Shown here in pieces: positions 49,592-57,323 of a DNA stretch of 62,093 bases. Position 1 is the stretch's first letter; the number at the start of each line of letters is the position of its first letter. A program made the translations under genes and the position numbers. Under the pieces are notes generated by a model. That model made no database searches, was not told where the DNA came from, and saw only the letters and a list, made by a program, of their open reading frames with translations. This stretch comes from JANYCG01 sp031431035. GTDB taxonomy: Bacteria; Pseudomonadota; Gammaproteobacteria; Burkholderiales; Burkholderiaceae_C. The stretch is from assembly GCA_031431035.1 (NCBI GenBank), contig JANPCR010000076.1:1-62093 (forward strand), written 5' to 3'.

Positions 49592-50455
49592 CTAGCTCCC
49601 ACCCTTGCCAGGCCTGAAAAGCAGCATCACGATCAAGAGCGAAAACGAAACAATGGGCGCCCAGGAGGGTGCCGCCACCGCCATGGTGACGGCTTCGCTC
49701 ACGCCGATGATGATGCCCGCAATCAAGGGCCCCAAGGCACTGCCCAGGCCACCCAACATGACCGCCGCAAACACCACGCCAACCCAGGCAAATATTTGCG
49801 AAGGAGACAAAGTGAAGGTCAGCGCCAAGCAGATGCCAGCAACTGCCGCCAAGGCCGCACAAACGCCCGCCAAAACCAACGAAAGCCCCTTTTGATTGAC
49901 GCCAAAAGAGGCAGCAATGGCCGCATCTTCTGCCATGGCCCGCAAGGCCTTACCCAAGTCGGTGTATCGCATTCCAGCCCACACGACCAGCGCAATCAAC
50001 ACTGACAAAACCAGGGTAATGAGCTCAGGCAGCGGCACATAAAGGCCCCCCACAACAAATTTTTGGCTGTTGTAAGCGGTTTCAAGCCGCCGAAAATCTG
50101 CCGTCCAAACCACCTGCACCAGACTTTCGATCATGACGGTCAGACCAAACGTGACCAACAAAGAATTGAAAGGGGAGATTTCAAAGCGTGCCAGCACCCA
50201 TTGCATGGCCACGCCCAGGACAAAAAACAGGGGAGGAATCAGCAGCAGAGTCACCAGGGGGTCAAATCCCCAGGCTGTGGCCATGTGGTAGCTGATGTAG
50301 GCACTCAGAAACACAAAACCAAAGTGGGCCAGGTTGATTTGCCTGAGCAGACCCCAAGTCAACCCCAGCCCCAACCCCACCAATCCATACAAACTGCCAA
50401 TGAAGATGCCGGACAGAATGGACTGCGCCAGCAAATTAAAGCTAGGAAAACTCAT
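49592..50455 (-). CDS. livH: ABC transporter permease, LivH type (second set)
   Basis: 287 residues with about eight helices. GLGLTWGLLRQINLAHFGFV is the LivH 'N-x-A-H' region (Phe replaces Gly after His), GKALRAMAEDAAIAASFGVN the coupling loop, and VVFAAVMLGGLGSALGPLIA the GGLGS region. The gene ends 2 nt before the LivM-LivG start and begins 15 nt after livK, forming a tight operon. Confidence 0.93.
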   Translation of the reverse strand: MSFPSFNLLAQSILSGIFIGSLYGLVGLGLGLTWGLLRQINLAHFGFVFLSAYISYHMATAWGFDPLVTLLLIPPLFFVLGVAMQWVLARFEISPFNSLLVTFGLTVMIESLVQVVWTADFRRLETAYNSQKFVVGGLYVPLPELITLVLSVLIALVVWAGMRYTDLGKALRAMAEDAAIAASFGVNQKGLSLVLAGVCAALAAVAGICLALTFTLSPSQIFAWVGVVFAAVMLGGLGSALGPLIAGIIIGVSEAVTMAVAAPSWAPIVSFSLLIVMLLFRPGKGGS

Positions 50456-50470
50456 GGGCTATGGATGAGC

Positions 50471-51682
50471 TCACTGCACCTGAAGTTTGACACCCGGGGC
50501 CGCATAGGAAGTGGGCCACACCACCACCCATTTGCCGTTTTGCACCTGCTTGATTTTCATCAAATCGTCGCCATAGTTGCCTGGGCCATTGAACCGCAAC
50601 CTGCCGTGAATGGTGTCAATTCGGTTGGCTTTGAGGAACTGCGCAATTTGCTTGTCGTCCAAGCTTTTGGCTCCCACCACGCCAGCTTCAAGAATCTGCC
50701 AGGCTGAAAACGACGCTGCCGCCTGCACTTCAACCGACGTGTCCGGCAAGCGGGCAAGCGCCGCACGCTCATTAAAAATTTTCACGAAGGCAGCGCCCAA
50801 AGCGTTGTCGGTGAATGGAGCATGTTCTTCAAAGATGGTCAAGGACAGAGCATTTTTGCCGTCTGGCGACTTGGTCATGGGCCCAGGCGCTGGGTAGGTG
50901 TGAAAGTGCAGCGGCGGCGTGTAGTCAATTTTCTTCATGGCGTCCAGCAGCATATTGCCCTCAAGCGCAATGTCGCCAATCCAGACCAGGTCGGGTTTGG
51001 CGTCCTTCACACGGGCAGCAATCGGTCCGAAATCCCGGTTGCCAAACTCCCATTCCAAAAACAGCACTTCTTGCAAACCGCGTTTTTTGGCCACCTCTCG
51101 TGCACCCTGCGACATGAACAAAATCGACGGGAACTTGCTGGTGACGATTGCAATGGTTTTTGGTTTTTTGGGCGATGCGGCCAACGCATCAAACACCGAA
51201 TTTGGCACGGTGTTGCCTGGGTCTGAACCTAAAGACCAGGCTGGAAATGCCATGTCGTACTTGGACAGCGACGGTATGCCAAAAGTGTGGTGCACCAGCA
51301 CTTTGTTGTAGCGCTGTGCCACACCCATGGCCGACAAAATGGCCCCCGTCGCATACGGCCCCATCAGCAAATCCACCTTGTCCGAGGTGACCAATTGTTC
51401 GTACATGGTGCGCGCCAGGTCGGGCTTGGACTGATCGTCCTTGACGATCCACTCAACTTTGCGACCCAACAATCCTCCGCGGGCATTGAGTAGCTCTACG
51501 TAAATTTCACCCACTAATTTATGGGTCATGGCCGTGGCAGACAACGGCCCCGTCAACGCCAACGTACTGCCAATGCGAATCGGTGCGTTGCTTGCGGCCT
51601 GGGCATGGGCAGCGAGAGGCAGCAAACTGGCAACACTCAGAGCAGCCGCCACTACGGACAGCATGTTTTTCAGCAACTTCAT
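50471..51682 (-). CDS. Liv-type substrate-binding protein (second set)
   Basis: 403 residues. The signal peptide (LSVVAAALSVASLLPLAAHA, cleaved before QAASN) is followed by a Peripla_BP_6 fold: IRIGSTLALTGPLSATAMTH, WIVKDDQSKPDLARTMYEQL and VDLLMGPYATGAILSAMGVA. GGAGACAAACC precedes the ATG. The closest general family is amide/aromatic-acid or branched-chain amino acid receptors. Its genomic position next to an intradiol dioxygenase suggests that it binds the pathway's aromatic growth substrate. Confidence 0.88.
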   Translation of the reverse strand: MKLLKNMLSVVAAALSVASLLPLAAHAQAASNAPIRIGSTLALTGPLSATAMTHKLVGEIYVELLNARGGLLGRKVEWIVKDDQSKPDLARTMYEQLVTSDKVDLLMGPYATGAILSAMGVAQRYNKVLVHHTFGIPSLSKYDMAFPAWSLGSDPGNTVPNSVFDALAASPKKPKTIAIVTSKFPSILFMSQGAREVAKKRGLQEVLFLEWEFGNRDFGPIAARVKDAKPDLVWIGDIALEGNMLLDAMKKIDYTPPLHFHTYPAPGPMTKSPDGKNALSLTIFEEHAPFTDNALGAAFVKIFNERAALARLPDTSVEVQAAASFSAWQILEAGVVGAKSLDDKQIAQFLKANRIDTIHGRLRFNGPGNYGDDLMKIKQVQNGKWVVVWPTSYAAPGVKLQVQ

Positions 51683-51774
51683 GGTTTGTCTCCTGTTATA
51701 TAAAACTCATTCAACTCAGTGATGTCAACCTGCGCAAAAGTCACTCAGCACGCAATGGTGTTTTTAACGATGCC

Positions 51775-52671
51775 TCAAGCAGAGGTTGGGGCTAGCTTGA
51801 AATCGAATTTTGCAATGCAATAGGGCTGATTCATCACGCGACCATCTGGCGCGACGCCTGGAAGCCTGCTGGCAAAGTCCACAATCAAACTATTGCGCAC
51901 ACCAAACACCGCGTCTGAGTCTAGGTACTTGCTGTCAGACACAAAAATGTGGGTGGTCAGTTTTTCATGACCTGGCGCTGTCAGCATGGTGTGCATGTGG
52001 CCAGGGCGAAACGGATGGCGCCCCATGCGGGTGAGCATGGCCCCGACCGGGCCGTCCACCGGAACCGGGTAAAGGCAAGGCTTGATTGCCCAGTAGTGGT
52101 AATTCCCTTGCGCGTCTGTGCGAAAACGGGCACGCAGTTGCATGGGCGCATCGGCACCTTTTTGCAGGTCGTAAAAGCCATCGTCGTCGCTGGACCATAC
52201 ATCCATCGCGCAGTGTCCGACAGGTCGCCCGGCAGTGTCGGTTACCTTGCCGTGAAAATAGGTGGGTTCGCCAGCCAATCCCGCGGCCAAATCGGCACCG
52301 AGCGGCAATTCTGGCGCGTCCTCGCAAAAGAAGGGGCCTTGCACTGTGGCCTCAGTTGGGAAAGTTGAAGCCGACTGCCCATGGCTCGCCGAAGCGCCCC
52401 GCGCCTGGTCTATGGCAACCACCCGCATGGACAGCCCCAAGGTGTCGGACAACAAAATGAACTCCTGGCGTTTTTCATCACACTTCTGGCCAGTCGCCGT
52501 CAGGAACTGGATCGCGGTCATCCATTCATCGGGCCTGAGTTGAACATCTTGGGCGAAGGCGTGAATATGCTCGATCAATGAGGTCATGACCTGCTTGAAC
52601 CGGGGATCCTTGCAGTCAGAAAGCCGGGCAATCACCGCTTGGGTCAGGTCTTCTGCGTCTACTTGTTTCAT
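51775..52671 (-). CDS. Intradiol ring-cleavage dioxygenase (hydroxyquinol/catechol 1,2-dioxygenase type)
   Basis: 298 residues from ATG 52671; a longer in-frame start lies inside the intergenic gap and is rejected. N-terminal helical dimer domain (AEDLTQAVIARLSDCKDPRF, then HIHAFAQDVQLRPDEWMTAI). Catalytic barrel: TEATVQGPFFCEDAPELPLG, VWSSDDDGFYDLQ with the first Tyr ligand, CLYPVPVDGPVG with the second Tyr, and RPGHMHTML with the two His ligands of non-heme Fe(III). It opens an ortho-diphenol ring to a muconate-type acid; GPFF rather than GPLY is more like hydroxyquinol enzymes. Confidence 0.9.
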   Translation of the reverse strand: MKQVDAEDLTQAVIARLSDCKDPRFKQVMTSLIEHIHAFAQDVQLRPDEWMTAIQFLTATGQKCDEKRQEFILLSDTLGLSMRVVAIDQARGASASHGQSASTFPTEATVQGPFFCEDAPELPLGADLAAGLAGEPTYFHGKVTDTAGRPVGHCAMDVWSSDDDGFYDLQKGADAPMQLRARFRTDAQGNYHYWAIKPCLYPVPVDGPVGAMLTRMGRHPFRPGHMHTMLTAPGHEKLTTHIFVSDSKYLDSDAVFGVRNSLIVDFASRLPGVAPDGRVMNQPYCIAKFDFKLAPTSA

Positions 52672-52720
52672 GCGGTGGTCCGGTGGGGGCAGGGGCTTCG
52701 GGTTATCTTGCAAGTTGCAA

Positions 52721-53308
52721 TCACAAAATAGTGCAGGCCTGCTCAAAGGTCAGCCTCGGGTTGCGGTTGAACAACTTGGTGTCATCGCCGTAGCCCAAGT
52801 TAATCAAGAAATTGGCCTGCAAGCGACCATCTGCAAAAAATTCTGCGTTGACTTTGGCCAAATCAACCCCGCTCATGGGGCCGCAGTCCAGCCCCGCTGC
52901 CCGCGCCGCCATCATGAAATAAGCCCCACCCAACGTGCCGTTTCGTGTTGCAGTACCCTGGGCCAAGGCTGCGTTGCCCTCAAACATTTCCTTGGCACCT
53001 GGGCCATGCCAAACAACGGGCATGTGCTCGTAAAACCGGGTGTCAGTGGCCACTATGACCGTCACCGGAGCGATCTTGGTTTTTTCAACATTGCCTGGGC
53101 TTAACGCAGGAATCAACCGCGCCCGCGCCTCAGCAGAGTTAAGAAACACGTAACGCGTGGGTTGCGTGTTCATTGAGGTGGCACCCATTTTGGCGATCTC
53201 GTAAACCTCTTGCAACAACGCCATCGGAACTGGCTTGTCGATGAATCCATTGGCCGTGCGGGCTTTGAAAAAAAGTTGGTCCAACGCGGACTGTTCGATC
53301 TTGCTCAT
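52721..53308 (-). CDS. RutE/HadB-like nitroreductase-family protein
   Basis: 195 residues: ALDQLFFKARTANGFIDKPV, MGATSMNTQPTRYVFLNSAE, TLGGAYFMMAARAAGLDCGP and ANFLINLGYGDDTKLFNRNP, the signatures of the RutE/HadB branch of FMN nitroreductases. RutE reduces malonic semialdehyde to 3-hydroxypropionate in pyrimidine degradation. No other Rut gene is here, so in this cluster it may reduce a different semialdehyde or quinone-type intermediate. It precedes the intradiol dioxygenase gene by 49 nt and follows the Dabb gene by 27 nt. Confidence 0.85.
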   Translation of the reverse strand: MSKIEQSALDQLFFKARTANGFIDKPVPMALLQEVYEIAKMGATSMNTQPTRYVFLNSAEARARLIPALSPGNVEKTKIAPVTVIVATDTRFYEHMPVVWHGPGAKEMFEGNAALAQGTATRNGTLGGAYFMMAARAAGLDCGPMSGVDLAKVNAEFFADGRLQANFLINLGYGDDTKLFNRNPRLTFEQACTIL

Positions 53309-53335
53309 GACAAAGGTACTTTCAAAAAACGGCGT

Positions 53336-53635
53336 CTAAGAACTGAAGTCAACTTGGTGGCGCGCGACTCTCACCCCAGCAAGTTCGTCTTTCACGCGAA
53401 GGTGCTCAGGGTGCAGCGCATAGGCATCCAACGCCTTTTGCGACTCGAACGCAGACACCAGAACCACATCGCATGCATAGTCGACCCGGCTGCTGTCTAC
53501 GCCTATCTGCATGTGCGTCATGCCCGGTATCTTCCCACGAATGCTGTCAAACGCATCACGCAACTTGGCAATGTTGACCGCCTTTTCGCTCTCGGTTGAC
53601 CCTTTAAGGCTCCACATGACGATATGGTGAATCAT
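53336..53635 (-). CDS. Dabb (stress-responsive A/B barrel) domain protein
   Basis: 99 residues from ATG 53635; a longer in-frame start overlaps the Bug receptor gene and is rejected. MIHHIVMWSLKGSTESEKAV is the Dabb N-terminus with His-Ile-Val-x-W/F, and VLVSAFESQKALDAYALHPE the second repeat. Dabb proteins are small dimeric alpha+beta barrels, several of which act in aromatic-compound pathways as isomerases or cyclases. It starts 13 nt after the preceding gene ends. Confidence 0.85.
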   Translation of the reverse strand: MIHHIVMWSLKGSTESEKAVNIAKLRDAFDSIRGKIPGMTHMQIGVDSSRVDYACDVVLVSAFESQKALDAYALHPEHLRVKDELAGVRVARHQVDFSS

Positions 53636-53648
53636 TTTGATGGCTACC

Positions 53649-54617
53649 TTACTCGGCCTTGATGTTGGCGTCGCGGATGAGCCGAGTCCAACGCTCGACA
53701 TCACGTTTGACAACCGCCCTGGCGTCATCACCCACCAAGGCCATGGGTTTACCTCCGGCTTTCTCAAACCGCTCCATCACGTCGGGTGACTTCATAACCG
53801 TCGCAAGCTCTTGCTGCAAGCGGGCAAGCTCTGGCTTGGGTGTTCGGGCGGGTACGAAAAATCCGAACCAGGACTCTAGCTCCAGGGCAGCGACACCCGT
53901 CTCACGCAGTGTTTGAATATGAGGGTGCATAGGGTTGCGTGCACTGCCAGACACGGCCAATGCCTTGACGTTGCCCGCATCAACCTGAGGACGTGCCGTT
54001 GACGACAGGTCAAAAAAGACATCAACCCGCCCACCCAATAGGTCGTTGTAAGCGGGCTGGGCACCCCGGTAGGGAACATGCGTCAATTGCACGCCTGCCA
54101 AATGCCAAAGAGCGGCGGCCAGTACATGTTGGCCTGACCCATTGCCCGCCGACGCATAGGTCAACTTGCCCGGATTGGCCCTGGCAAACGTCACCATGTC
54201 TTGCAGACTGACGTAAGGCAGATCTCTGCGCGCAATCAGCGTGTAGCTGTAACTCACAGCCAAGCCAACAGGTTCAAAGTCACGCAAGGGGTCGTAGGTC
54301 AAATTCGGGTAAAGCCCAGGGTTGAGCGCCATGTTGGACACGGACCCGGTCAACAGTGTGTAGCCATCTGCGGGCGCTTTGGCCGCAGCGTCGGTGCCAA
54401 CCAAAGTGCCTGATCCGGTGCGGTTTTCGACCACGACAGGCTGCTTGAGGAGAGATTGCAGCTTGTCGGCCAAGGTGCGGGCGACAAAATCAAAACCGCC
54501 GCCGGGTGGCTGCGGAACAATGACTTTCAGGGCACGGTTTGGAAACGCGTCCTGCGCCAATGCGACGGACACTGCCAAGGGCATGACGACTCCAACGATC
54601 GCCCATTTGGCAATCAT
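53649..54617 (-). CDS. Bug/TctC-family periplasmic receptor
   Basis: 322 residues from ATG 54617 with a signal peptide (IVGVVMPLAVSVALAQ). KVIVPQPPGGGFDFVARTLA is the Bug ligand-loop start, VVVENRTGSGTLVGTDAAAK the second conserved loop, and YASAGNGSGQHVLAAALWHL the hinge region. Bug proteins bind carboxylates, often without a co-encoded transporter. It lies between the SnoaL-like gene (75-nt gap) and the Dabb gene. Bug genes commonly flank catabolic operons in Burkholderiales. Confidence 0.93.
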   Translation of the reverse strand: MIAKWAIVGVVMPLAVSVALAQDAFPNRALKVIVPQPPGGGFDFVARTLADKLQSLLKQPVVVENRTGSGTLVGTDAAAKAPADGYTLLTGSVSNMALNPGLYPNLTYDPLRDFEPVGLAVSYSYTLIARRDLPYVSLQDMVTFARANPGKLTYASAGNGSGQHVLAAALWHLAGVQLTHVPYRGAQPAYNDLLGGRVDVFFDLSSTARPQVDAGNVKALAVSGSARNPMHPHIQTLRETGVAALELESWFGFFVPARTPKPELARLQQELATVMKSPDVMERFEKAGGKPMALVGDDARAVVKRDVERWTRLIRDANIKAE

Positions 54618-54691
54618 AGAGACAAATATTTGCTTCGGTTTAGAACGCCCGAATTGGTGTCGAGCTTGGGGTTGCAAATGAGTTTGCACAG

Positions 54692-55297
54692 TTAGCGCTC
54701 CAAAGGTTTGCCCGCAAGCCAATCGGCACCGCGACGGTACAGGTCTTGCACTACCGGACCTTTGAGCATGGGCATGTCCATTTTCACCGTGTACCCAATG
54801 CGGGTTTGAATATAAGCGAGGTGCCGGTAGCCTTCAGGAAAGCTGGCCAGTGCGGCTGAGTCAAGTGACAAACGCGCGGCCGGATCAATCGGATCAACCC
54901 GGTCTTTTTCGTAAATCGGCTGGCGATGAACCAAACCCCATCGACCTTCTCGTTTTTCAAAAAAATCGTAAAACCGACCGGTGCACAGCACGTCACAAGT
55001 AATACCATCGACCAGCCCGCGCTGCGATATGGTCATTTTGGTTTGGGCAATGGCGCGGTGGCCAGCAAGGTCTATGCTGCAACCGCCCAAAAAATGCAGA
55101 ATGCTCACCCCTCTGTTCCAGCCCTCAATCGTGACTTTGATGAATTCTTCAAAGGGACCTTGAAACCAGGTGGCCATCATGACGCCATCGTCATGCCAGA
55201 CCGTCCGAAAACGCTCCCAGTCGCCTGAATCCCGCCAGACGACCCAGTTCTCAACCAGTTGGCGAATTTTCAATTGTTCGTTCAGTTCCAAGGGCAA
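54692..55297 (-). CDS. SnoaL-like (NTF2-fold) protein
   Basis: About 201 residues, taking TTG 55297 as start because AAGGA lies six bases before it; an earlier TTG at 55411 would run through the regulatory palindrome. IRQLVENWVVWRDSGDWERF, VWHDDGVMMATWFQGPFEEF and FDFF-like RFYDFFEKREGRWGLVHRQP are typical of SnoaL_4 domains (polyketide cyclases, dehydratases, ring-hydroxylase small subunits). The C-terminal 60 residues extend beyond the usual domain. It is divergent from the LysR gene and leads the minus-strand run towards the dioxygenase. Confidence 0.8.
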   Translation of the reverse strand: MPLELNEQLKIRQLVENWVVWRDSGDWERFRTVWHDDGVMMATWFQGPFEEFIKVTIEGWNRGVSILHFLGGCSIDLAGHRAIAQTKMTISQRGLVDGITCDVLCTGRFYDFFEKREGRWGLVHRQPIYEKDRVDPIDPAARLSLDSAALASFPEGYRHLAYIQTRIGYTVKMDMPMLKGPVVQDLYRRGADWLAGKPLER

Positions 55298-55349
55298 GAC
55301 AGATCCTTTTTTAGCGGTTCCGGGAATACGACTCAGGTAAGAGCCGCTG

Positions 55350-55362
55350 TCAAAGACTTTGA
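55350..55362. promoter_or_regulatory. Probable LysR-type operator
   Basis: TCAAAG-A-CTTTGA is a perfect inverted repeat with the T-N11-A form bound by LysR regulators. It lies in the divergent region between the SnoaL-like gene and the LysR gene, 111 nt before the LysR ATG. Confidence 0.55.
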
Positions 55363-55472
55363 GTTCATTTCTCTCGATAATGACTGTAGAGGCAGCAGAG
55401 CATTTTGCCAACGCCGCCCACGAAATTTACTTTTTCACTCAGTGGAAATCAATTCCCCATTTTGAGGACGAC

Positions 55473-56402
55473 ATGGATCGCTGGACCGAGCTTCAATTGT
55501 TTGTGCAGGTGGCTGAGACTGGCAGCCTGAGCCGCGCCGCGCGCGCGCTTGACTTGTCTAACGCGGCGGCCAGCCGACATCTTTCTGCACTTGAAGAACG
55601 CTTGGGCGGACGTCTGGTAGAGCGCAATACCCGCCGCCTCTACATCACCGAAACCGGGCAGGAGTTTTTGCGCCGCAGCAAGGCGGTGCTGACTGAACTG
55701 CAAGACGCCGAGTCGGCTGTGAACGCATCCACACAAACCCCCAGTGGCACATTGCGCATCACTGCGTCACTGTCATTTGCGGTCAACCATATTGCCCCTT
55801 TGCTGAGTGCTTATACGCAGGCCTACCCCCAGGTGTCGGTTCATATTGAAACCGCGAACCGCTACATGGACTTGATCGACAACAATATTGATGTGGCAAT
55901 CCGCACCCGCGAATATGAACCGGACTCGAACATCACGATTCGGCGTCTGGCTGAAACCCGGCGTGTCCTGGCCGCTTCACCGGCTTACCTTGCGCAGCAT
56001 GGACGGCCTACGACGCTGGAGGAACTGGCCCAACACAAGCTGCTGATTTACACCTACGCTAACCACCCCAATGAATTGCGCTTCACGCGCGAGACCGAAA
56101 GCGCAACCATCCACGCGCGGGGATTGCTTGAATCCAATGACGGACAGGTGCTGAGGGCCGCTGCCTTGCAAAACCTGGGCATTTTGGTGCAGCCCAGTTA
56201 CATCGTTCACGACGACATCGTGAGCGGTCGCCTGGTCAGCGTGCTGGATGACTGGCAATTGCCCCGTTTGACCATCAATTTGGCCTACCCCAGCCGAAAG
56301 CACCTGTCAGCCAAGGTTAGAACTTTCATAGACTTCATTGTGGTCGAGTTTGAGCGCATGGGCTATGAACGCAAATGGACTGAGTCATTTGGCAAGAACT
56401 GA
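55473..56402 (+). CDS. LysR-family transcriptional regulator
   Basis: 309 residues from ATG 55473, preceded by GAGGA; an in-frame start 114 nt upstream is rejected. The winged HTH is ELQLFVQVAETGSLSRAARA with LDLSNAAASRHLSALEERLG (recognition helix), followed by the typical LysR linker and the periplasmic-binding-like effector domain (ITASLSFAVNHIAPLLSAYT, IDVAIRTREYEPDSNITIRR). It belongs to the CrgA/AaeR-like LysR branch. It probably controls the divergent SnoaL-Bug-Dabb-dioxygenase genes. Its last 40 nt overlap the 3' end of the opposite-strand receptor gene. Confidence 0.92.
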   Translation: MDRWTELQLFVQVAETGSLSRAARALDLSNAAASRHLSALEERLGGRLVERNTRRLYITETGQEFLRRSKAVLTELQDAESAVNASTQTPSGTLRITASLSFAVNHIAPLLSAYTQAYPQVSVHIETANRYMDLIDNNIDVAIRTREYEPDSNITIRRLAETRRVLAASPAYLAQHGRPTTLEELAQHKLLIYTYANHPNELRFTRETESATIHARGLLESNDGQVLRAAALQNLGILVQPSYIVHDDIVSGRLVSVLDDWQLPRLTINLAYPSRKHLSAKVRTFIDFIVVEFERMGYERKWTESFGKN

Positions 56403-57313
56403 GTGCGAGCCAGTGCCAGGGCACGTCCATAAGGTGCCAGGTCAAAATATTTATCCGGCGGTGGCGCATAGCCACCCCACATGCCTTCCATCTCTGCCCG
56501 GATATTCAGGACAGTTGCAAAGCCTTCATGACTAAACTCTGCATCAGGAGCTAACCCTGAACCCGGTGTGACCAAGGCTTGGTAGGTGCCTTCAGCGACC
56601 GACGGCGTCAACTTGAAACTGCGTGACAACAGCTCAAGCATGTCGCTTTGGTTGGCAGGGTTCATGACGTGACGCTGTCCTTCAATCAAGCCAGTTAGGT
56701 AGTGCACCAAGGCTTGCTCGTTGGCCGCCGCCCAGGCTCGCATGACCAAACCGCCAGTGGCTTGGTAAGGGCCCAAAAATTCAAACTGACTGCCCAGACT
56801 TTTAAGTCCCTGGCTGCGCACCGAGAATGAAAACGGAGGGTTCACCATGCCCGCCGCCAGTTGAGAATCCGCCACCATGGCGGCGGCTCTGGATCCCGTG
56901 CCACCGGCCGCTCTCACGCTGTAATCACGGCCTTCCACGAGTCCCTTGTTTTTGAGGATTTTTTTGGCGATCAGCGCGAACGCGGTATTCGGTGCATCGA
57001 CCGCCAGCACCCTGCCGCGCAGCTCGTCCATCGAATCGATTTCATTGCGCACCATAAAGTCGTTCATACCCGCATCACCGCCGCACACAATAACAACATC
57101 TTGCTGGGCAGACTCCACCATCGCCACTGCATTGTCAACCGCAGCATGGGCAATTTCAAATTGACCCGACGCCAGGCCTGCGCGTTGTTGGTCAGAATTG
57201 GGAGTAGTTTGCAACTCGATTTGCAAATCAAACCGCTCAAAAAAACGGTTCTCAATGGCCACCAGCAAAGGCAGGTTGCTTGAGGTGTTGAAGATGTTGA
57301 CCCGCAGACGCAT
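56363..57313 (-). CDS. NMT1/THI5-like binding protein without signal peptide
   Basis: 316 residues from ATG 57313. MRLRVNIFNTSSNLPLLVAI followed by FFERFDLQIELQTTPNS is the family N-terminus, and QFEIAHAAVDNAVAMVESAQ and VLAVDAPNTAFALIAKKIL are type II binding-protein segments. No signal peptide is visible, so it may be cytoplasmic, or the true export signal may be absent; that is unusual for a solute receptor. It starts 10 nt after the molybdenum hydroxylase gene, so it is co-transcribed and may sense or bind the hydroxylase substrate. Confidence 0.75.
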   Translation of the reverse strand: MRLRVNIFNTSSNLPLLVAIENRFFERFDLQIELQTTPNSDQQRAGLASGQFEIAHAAVDNAVAMVESAQQDVVIVCGGDAGMNDFMVRNEIDSMDELRGRVLAVDAPNTAFALIAKKILKNKGLVEGRDYSVRAAGGTGSRAAAMVADSQLAAGMVNPPFSFSVRSQGLKSLGSQFEFLGPYQATGGLVMRAWAAANEQALVHYLTGLIEGQRHVMNPANQSDMLELLSRSFKLTPSVAEGTYQALVTPGSGLAPDAEFSHEGFATVLNIRAEMEGMWGGYAPPPDKYFDLAPYGRALALARTQFLPNDSVHLRS

Positions 57314-57323
57314 GGAAGTTCTT

